Shown here: positions 58,654 to 64,000 of the stretch, one piece after another
Numbering within the stretch: position 1 is the stretch's first letter
Layout of the letters: every line of letters begins with the position of its first letter
DNA from: Lutjanus erythropterus
Lineage: Eukaryota; Chordata; Actinopteri; Lutjaniformes; Lutjanidae
NCBI GenBank assembly: GCA_020091685.1
Contig: CM034608.1
Location: 10,354,522-10,418,521 of the forward strand
Direction: 5' to 3'
Length of the DNA: 64,000 nt
The notes under the pieces: generated by a model
Told to the model about the DNA's origin: nothing
The model's database searches: none
Seen by the model: the letters and a program-made list of their open reading frames with translations, nothing else
Made by a program: the position numbers and the translations under genes

Positions 58654-59874
58654 AATCTAATACACATAGAAATTTCCATGAATATGAACACAACATATGC
58701 AGTTGCAAACATATGCAACACATGAAGTGACTGTAATGTGATGTTGATATTGTAATCTTTATATGATCCTATCACAGATAAATTAATTAATAAATATAAT
58801 AAAACAATAGTTTTAACAAATGCACAAGGCATAGACCAGCTGAATCCATATCCTGAAAACAAACACCATCTGATTCCTCAAAGATAAACTACCACTGAGG
58901 TCAGACGGCAACACAATTAAGAAATTGACTGATAGTTGTAGTCTGTGCTGAACTCTAACAAAAATACTTCAGTGCTAGCGCAACAAATTGCTCTTTTGAT
59001 GGCCTCTTGCAAGTGGCAAAGAATGTGAGGGACAGGCAGGGACGGATGTTGTGTGTGCTCTCGTTTTTTTCACCGTGCGTTGTTGAGCTGTGAATCTTCA
59101 TTTAGTAAATTTCCCGTGCCAGAAAACTGGCACACCAATTCCATGCCACTGTCAATCACTGACACGGTGTACTGCTGCAGAATAATTTAGAGGAAAGTGT
59201 GAATTTGGTCATTTAAAGGCAGACATCCAAAATGCCTGGATTAGGGTAACTTGATAGAAGTCAGTCTGGTGATATTTTAAAGTTTTAGACACTGCCTGAC
59301 TTTCTCAGGTAGAGCTGTTCTGACAAATCGAAGATCAAGTGGATTGCCAATATATTATCAATGAATTGTTATTAAATTTTATTCATTTTCAGTTTTCATG
59401 TCACCAAATTATCTCATCTAGCACAAATCCAGTTTTCAAAACATGTAATTTATTCATATAAAACCTACATCTATAGACACCTAATTGAGCACATTTACAT
59501 GAGTGTGTAAAATCTGTGGTTCTGTTTTGATATGCTCTATATTTCACATGTCATTTTAACATTTAATGGATCTTAACGCCTCCACACCATGTGCCTTCAT
59601 ACATTAAATGTTAACAGAACATGGGAACATGTCACACTTCTCACATTTGAATATGCATATATTGGATATTTCCATATTCTGTGCAGCACATCAGACATTT
59701 AACTGTGGTTAATTCACAGCAGACTGTAGATTAAGAAGGTAATTTAGATGGATTAGAGAGACATATGTTTGTGATTTTCTTTGTGACGTCTTATTTTGTG
59801 ATATACAAATTGGGTAGGCATATTGGGTACAGTTCTGGAAAGAAAAAGAACATTGTGTGAGAGTGTAAATCCTC
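58652..59874. other. AT-rich DNA, nothing identified
   Basis: No gene or repeat terminus recognised. Confidence 0.5.
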
Positions 59875-60640
59875 CACTACTCAATTCACATACGGAGTAC
59901 CACAGGGATCACTACACAGTTCAGTTACTATTTTCCTTACACATGATACCCTTGGGTGAAATATTTAAAAGCATCTAATCACTTTTCACCTTTACACCGA
60001 TGTAGTTCTCCTTTGATCCCAGTTCAACCAGTCTGAACTTCAGATGTTTCAGAGTGCTCCATTAAGACTACTTATTAGACCCAAAAGAAGATTTTAGCAT
60101 CTCTACACTGGTTACAAGAACACTTTTGAGTAGGTTTTAAGAGTGCGTCATTTTCTTTCTTTTCTTTTGTTTAATCTGTAGAGTGTTGCAGGAATATGTC
60201 CTAAGCCTAGAACTTAGTAAGCATATTAGCACTTCTGGTTTCCTCATCTTGAAGTCACAGTTTTTTTGAAAGGGTTCTTGGTTAGACGCCTGAAATAAGG
60301 TCTATGGTTTTGCACAAGCTTAAAACATTTTCACATTTTGTTTTATTACATGAAATACATCAGTAAATACCCCACTCTTTTGACACTAACAAGTGGCTAA
60401 ATGAGATTACAGAGGATGTGGGGACATTAAACGCCATCATGCTGAACACTACTCTTTTGTTGGGGGTGACGTGAAGTGACCATGGTTGTATATTCATTTA
60501 TAGCCTAACGTAAGCTTTTTACATCTAGCAATTACACTTGAAATAGTTTGGGAAGATTGTCTTGAGGAACAAAACATGCATTAACCTAAACTTTTGTTTG
60601 CTGCAGAGCTTATATTCTGCACAAATCCAATTTTCAATGA
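59875..60640 (+). mobile_element. LINE reverse-transcriptase relic with attached repeat, copy 1
   Basis: In one frame 59891-59911 encodes YGVPQGS, the reverse-transcriptase motif before the catalytic box. The catalytic YADD has decayed to YTDV (59993-60004), and two in-frame stops lie between. From 60170 a non-coding section follows (GAGTGTTGCAGGAATATGTC, CTGAAATAAGGTCTATGGTT, GAGATTACAGAGGATGTGGG, CTTGAGGAACAAAACATGCA). The part up to 60375 is shared with 62140-62730. Confidence 0.75.
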
Positions 60641-61886
60641 AAAAATCCCCCTGGCACTCTACACTTTTCCTGCATTTTTGTTGTATTTTTTTAATTCATT
60701 TTTTAAAACTCCCTATATTAATCTTTTTTTTTAATTATTATATTTTATTGAACTCACCTTTATTTACTATACAATCTTTATGGCTGTAACAGTTATCAAA
60801 TTAAATCAATACCTTCAGCTGCTGCATTATGATACCTTTTGGTGAAATCAGTGAAAAAGAGGTTCGGAATTTTTCTGTGGTCAAATTCATGTTATTTTAC
60901 AATGACTTCATGCTCCAAGGACTGAAAATGTCGACTTAACTTCAAAAAATGTATTAAATGTGAGAGCGGAGTCCTTTTCTTCTTCTGTAATCAAAAGAAA
61001 AGTATTGTGTGCCTCCATGAAGAGTTTGCAATATCTGGAATCTGTCTTTTTTTGTTTTTTTGGTTCTTCATCTTTTATATTTTCCAGAAATGTAGCTGCA
61101 AACACATGGAGTGGAGCCCTTTGAGCCACTGGCTGCTGTGCTGTCATCCAAAGACCCAGCCGCCCTGCTGAGCACTACCTCCTCTGATGGCACATGTAGC
61201 TGCATGAGTTCAGACTTTTCCCGCTTTTTCTCTCTCATAAATTTTTTCTATCTTCAGTCTGTTTGAAGATGTACTTAACGGGGTTCTGTCCCCTCGGTCC
61301 CTTACACATTGTAGTGGGACATTTTCACATCAGCATTCGCTTAAATAACACAGAGGAAGAGGACGATATTGTAGGTTGGGGACAGAGTGAGACGAAGATA
61401 AATAGAGAAGGAGAGGGCTGAGGGAGATGGAGAGGAGGAGAGGTTGAGCTCTTTCTAACATTTAATGAGGTGAGATGTGGATAAATTTGTCAGTACTGGA
61501 AGTTTCAGTCTGTGCTCTGTGAGGTAAAGTTGGGTTTATATCATGGCTGACACAGCTTTGTATTATTTTGGTTTTAATTAGCAGCCGTTCACATAAAGAA
61601 ATAAGAGATTAATTAACAGAGGTGTATTTCTAAAAGCTTTGATCATGGAAGTCTGCTCCTTTTCAAGTGTTTCAATTCCCATAATGGTGTATTTTGAAGG
61701 TAAGGTTGGGATGCAAAACAATCATTGCGACTAAAACATATTTTTATTTACATTTTTTTTTGGTTGTACTGAGATTAAATCAAACAAGGTGATTTGGCAA
61801 GTCTGAAAGTGTACAGTTGTCAATTAGCTTGCAAAACTTCAGACTGAGTTTGTGATGGCAAAGTGAAAGGTTGAAATATGTTGATT
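60641..61886. other. Single-copy DNA, nothing identified
   Basis: T-rich at 60670-60760. 61100-61440 is more complex and purine-rich at 61370-61450. No gene. Confidence 0.5.
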
Positions 61887-63177
61887 AAAGGGATAGTTCA
61901 ATTTTTTTTTTTAAGTGGGGTTATATGAGGAAGCAGAGGGAAACCAGCCTAAAAAAACAGCTCACCTTAAAAAAATCTGTATCAGTTTAAGTGTATATTT
62001 AGAATATTTTCAAAGCTTAACCTTGCCGTCGGACACCCTTTTCCAACTGGAAATTACCTTTACCTAAGCCAAATATTGCTCTGTCTCTCATTTCATTTCA
62101 CAGAACATGAGAGTTGCTACCACTGCCTTAATGTGTCAGTTTGTCTGTGTTATTGTATCATTACTCGGTCCAAATACTATTTTCCTGACACATGTTACTC
62201 TTTGGTCAAATATTTCAAAGTACCCCATCAGTTTTCACTCCACTTGCTGCTTTCATACGCTGACGATTCTCCGTTCTATTTCTCCCTTGATCCCAGTTCA
62301 ACCTATCCAAACTTCGGCTGCCCCAGAAAGCTCCACCAAGACTACTAATGAGATCCAATAAAAGACTGCATTTAAAACCAATTTTAGCATCTCTACATTG
62401 GGTGCAAGTACATTTTGGAGTAGATTTTAAGATTGGAATGAATGCCTCGAATGCATGAATGGAATTTGACTTGCCTACCCCATATGAAGCAGAGTGCATA
62501 ACTTTTTGAAATTGCTTTACTCTATAGAGTTCTGCAGGAGTGAGTCCCAAGCCTGGAAATGAGTTAGCATGTTAGCATTCCTGGTTCCCTCATCTCAAGT
62601 TCAGTGGGCGTCTTCAAAGGGTTTTTGGTTAGATTCCTGAAATAAGGTCTGCTGTTCATACAAGATTAAGACACGTTCACATTTTGTTATATGACATAAC
62701 ATACATCTGTAAATACCCTACTCATGGATTTTACAGTTTTTACATTTCTTAAAAGAAACTTTGACTTTGAACTAACATTCTCAAACAACAAAGTCACACA
62801 ATAACAAACAAACTAACAGATCAATGAAGCAGTAGACCAGCAGCTCCAGTGTTCTGCAAGGTAAAATTATGGATTTTGCTAATGCAGTCTGGTTGGTTTG
62901 GAGAGAGTAATATGTGGCGTAAATGTGATTTTCCATTGGAAAAAGCTCTCTGAAGGCAAAGTAAAAGCAGTGAAAATATTGTAAATACAGCCTACTCTTC
63001 AACTGATATTTGTGTTTTTTTTGGTGGCTAAAATACCTTTTGCTGCCGACCCTTTATACAGTAATACATTGCTTATCTCCTTACACTGGTTCCTCTGCTG
63101 CTTCTCCAAACTGCAGACTGCCATCTACTGTTGGTATCTCATACAACCCCACTTTCAATATTCCAAACTTTCCCTTC
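61887..63177. mobile_element. TIR element carrying a LINE relic
   Basis: The left end is AAAGGGATAGTTCAATTTTT then AAGTGGGGTTATATGAGG. The right end reversed is GAAGGGAAAGTTTGG then AAGTGGGGTTGTATGAGAT. On the right arm this continues for about 190 bp (CAACAGTAGATGGCAG, AGTTTGGAGAAGCAGCAGAG, AAGGTATTTTAGCCACC-like end); on the left it is cut short by a deletion. 62780-62985 belongs to the same element as I know it from other fish. 62140-62730 is the LINE-derived insert. Confidence 0.7.
62140..62735 (+). mobile_element. LINE reverse-transcriptase relic with attached repeat, copy 2
   Basis: 62256-62267 encodes an intact YADD in the context LHLLLSYADDSPFYFSLDP. The rest of the domain is frame-broken: an HW word and an FKI-type end follow near 62395-62430 in another frame. 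The non-coding section (GAGTTCTGCAGGAGTGAGTC, GGAAATGAGTTAGCATGTTA, CTGAAATAAGGTCTGCTGTT) matches 60170-60375. Confidence 0.75.
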
Positions 63178-64000
63178 AAGGTGCCATTTCCCATGTTTTG
63201 TCCTTTCAGGTTGCAGAGGCACAGGAGCTTTTGTCACACTTCTGCAAAGTTCCCCAGCTCCTGCAAAACTTTTAATAGCTGGATATGAGTTCATGTCATA
63301 GTACAGCACTTTATCATCAAATAAATAATACAATGACCATGCAGTGGGAAAGTGTTTTGGTTCTGTTAAGTGTTCCGCAGTGTGGAAAGTCATACCATGG
63401 GGGATTCAAATCGTGTCATATTAGATGTTGAACAGAAATAATTCAGATAATGAGGAAATAAACAAGGGAACACAAAGCCAACAAGTTAACTGAGTGCAGC
63501 TTTAAAAGTATGAAACAAATGAGGCAAGGTTTAAAAATGTTTTAATGTCTTATATGTTACGCACTTATGCTTAATTCATGATTAAGTGATTAATCTGTGG
63601 AGCAAGGCTGGAAAATTTGGAACTCAAGCTTTTCATTACCGAGCTGTGAAACATTGGAAACATGCTTTGTCAATTAGTGCAGCTAAGTGGAACTGATTAT
63701 GACATATTCATCAAAATATTATTTGCTTTAATAGCTGTCACCACCCCCGCCATATGCACTCACCCTGCAGCTGTCCAAGTTAACATGGCACAGTTGCACA
63801 GAACATGCAAAAGTTGAGCTTCTTTCAAAAGTAGTTCTTTAATCATTCTAACATGTATTTAGTACGAAAATACATTTGTACAATCAAAAATTCATTGTTT
63901 ACCTCTGTCTTGTGTTTTTGAGTCAGTGTGGGAAAAAAAACAAGGGCAGGGACATAAAAAATGTAAATCCAGGAATTAAACAGGGGGAGACAAAAAAAGA
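63178..64000. other. AT-rich DNA, nothing identified
   Basis: No gene, RNA or repeat terminus recognised. Confidence 0.5.

Noticed and set aside
58518-58862. 114-codon frame with Cys-Val repeats
   Set aside because: Translation of the (CA)30 microsatellite.
1-64000. CRISPR arrays, operons, phage or plasmid features
   Set aside because: No regularly spaced identical repeats, no ribosome-binding-site-led gene chains; composition and repeats are those of a fish nuclear genome.

Overview
This 64 kb window looks like nuclear DNA of a ray-finned fish, most likely a percomorph teleost. The basis is base composition (AT-rich, many mono-, di- and trinucleotide tracts) and a dense scatter of old interspersed repeats that I recognise as typical of teleost genomes: hAT-like and other terminal-inverted-repeat (TIR) elements, a tRNA-derived SINE, LINE reverse-transcriptase remnants with an L2-type tail, a Tc1-like transposase remnant and a solo LTR. 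Repeat names come from motif recognition by eye and were not checked against a library.

I find no protein-coding gene, and no rRNA, tRNA, snRNA, CRISPR array or prokaryotic feature. The longest open frames (205, 203, 165 and 156 codons) show no domain, no codon structure I trust and no convincing splice context. Open frames that do carry recognisable protein motifs belong to dead transposons. The window is best read as a gene desert or a very long intron.

Layout. 1-10 kb: mostly single-copy AT-rich DNA with a short homeodomain-site cluster (850-913) and a few degraded repeats. 10-17 kb: degraded dispersed repeats, a 71-bp tandem repeat (14686-14890) and single-copy spacers. 18.7-26.7 kb: TIR elements with CCACTTTACAATA-type ends, one split by a second TIR element. 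27.5-34.4 kb: a repeat-rich belt with DNA-transposon debris, a LINE 3' end (31466-32152) and an antisense Tc1-like remnant (34140-34432). 37.7-38.9 kb: 1.2 kb of balanced, complex, repeat-free sequence rich in TAAT-type sites, the best candidate here for a conserved cis-regulatory block. 38.9-42.4 kb: a three-layer transposon nest followed by a hAT-like element. 43-50 kb: spacer DNA, a foldback element (46190-47090), a TIR element with perfect ends (48160-48876) and a SINE with target-site duplication (48903-49072). 50.9-51.6 kb: an unusual T-rich degenerate 27-29-bp repeat. 52.6-57.2 kb: more TIR elements and a LINE-like tail. 58-64 kb: a (CA)30 microsatellite and two related LINE reverse-transcriptase relics, the second inside a TIR element.

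Nothing points to a new enzymatic or defence system. The items most worth a second look are the putative regulatory block at 37.7-38.9 kb, the nested composite immediately beside it, the foldback element and the T-rich repeat.
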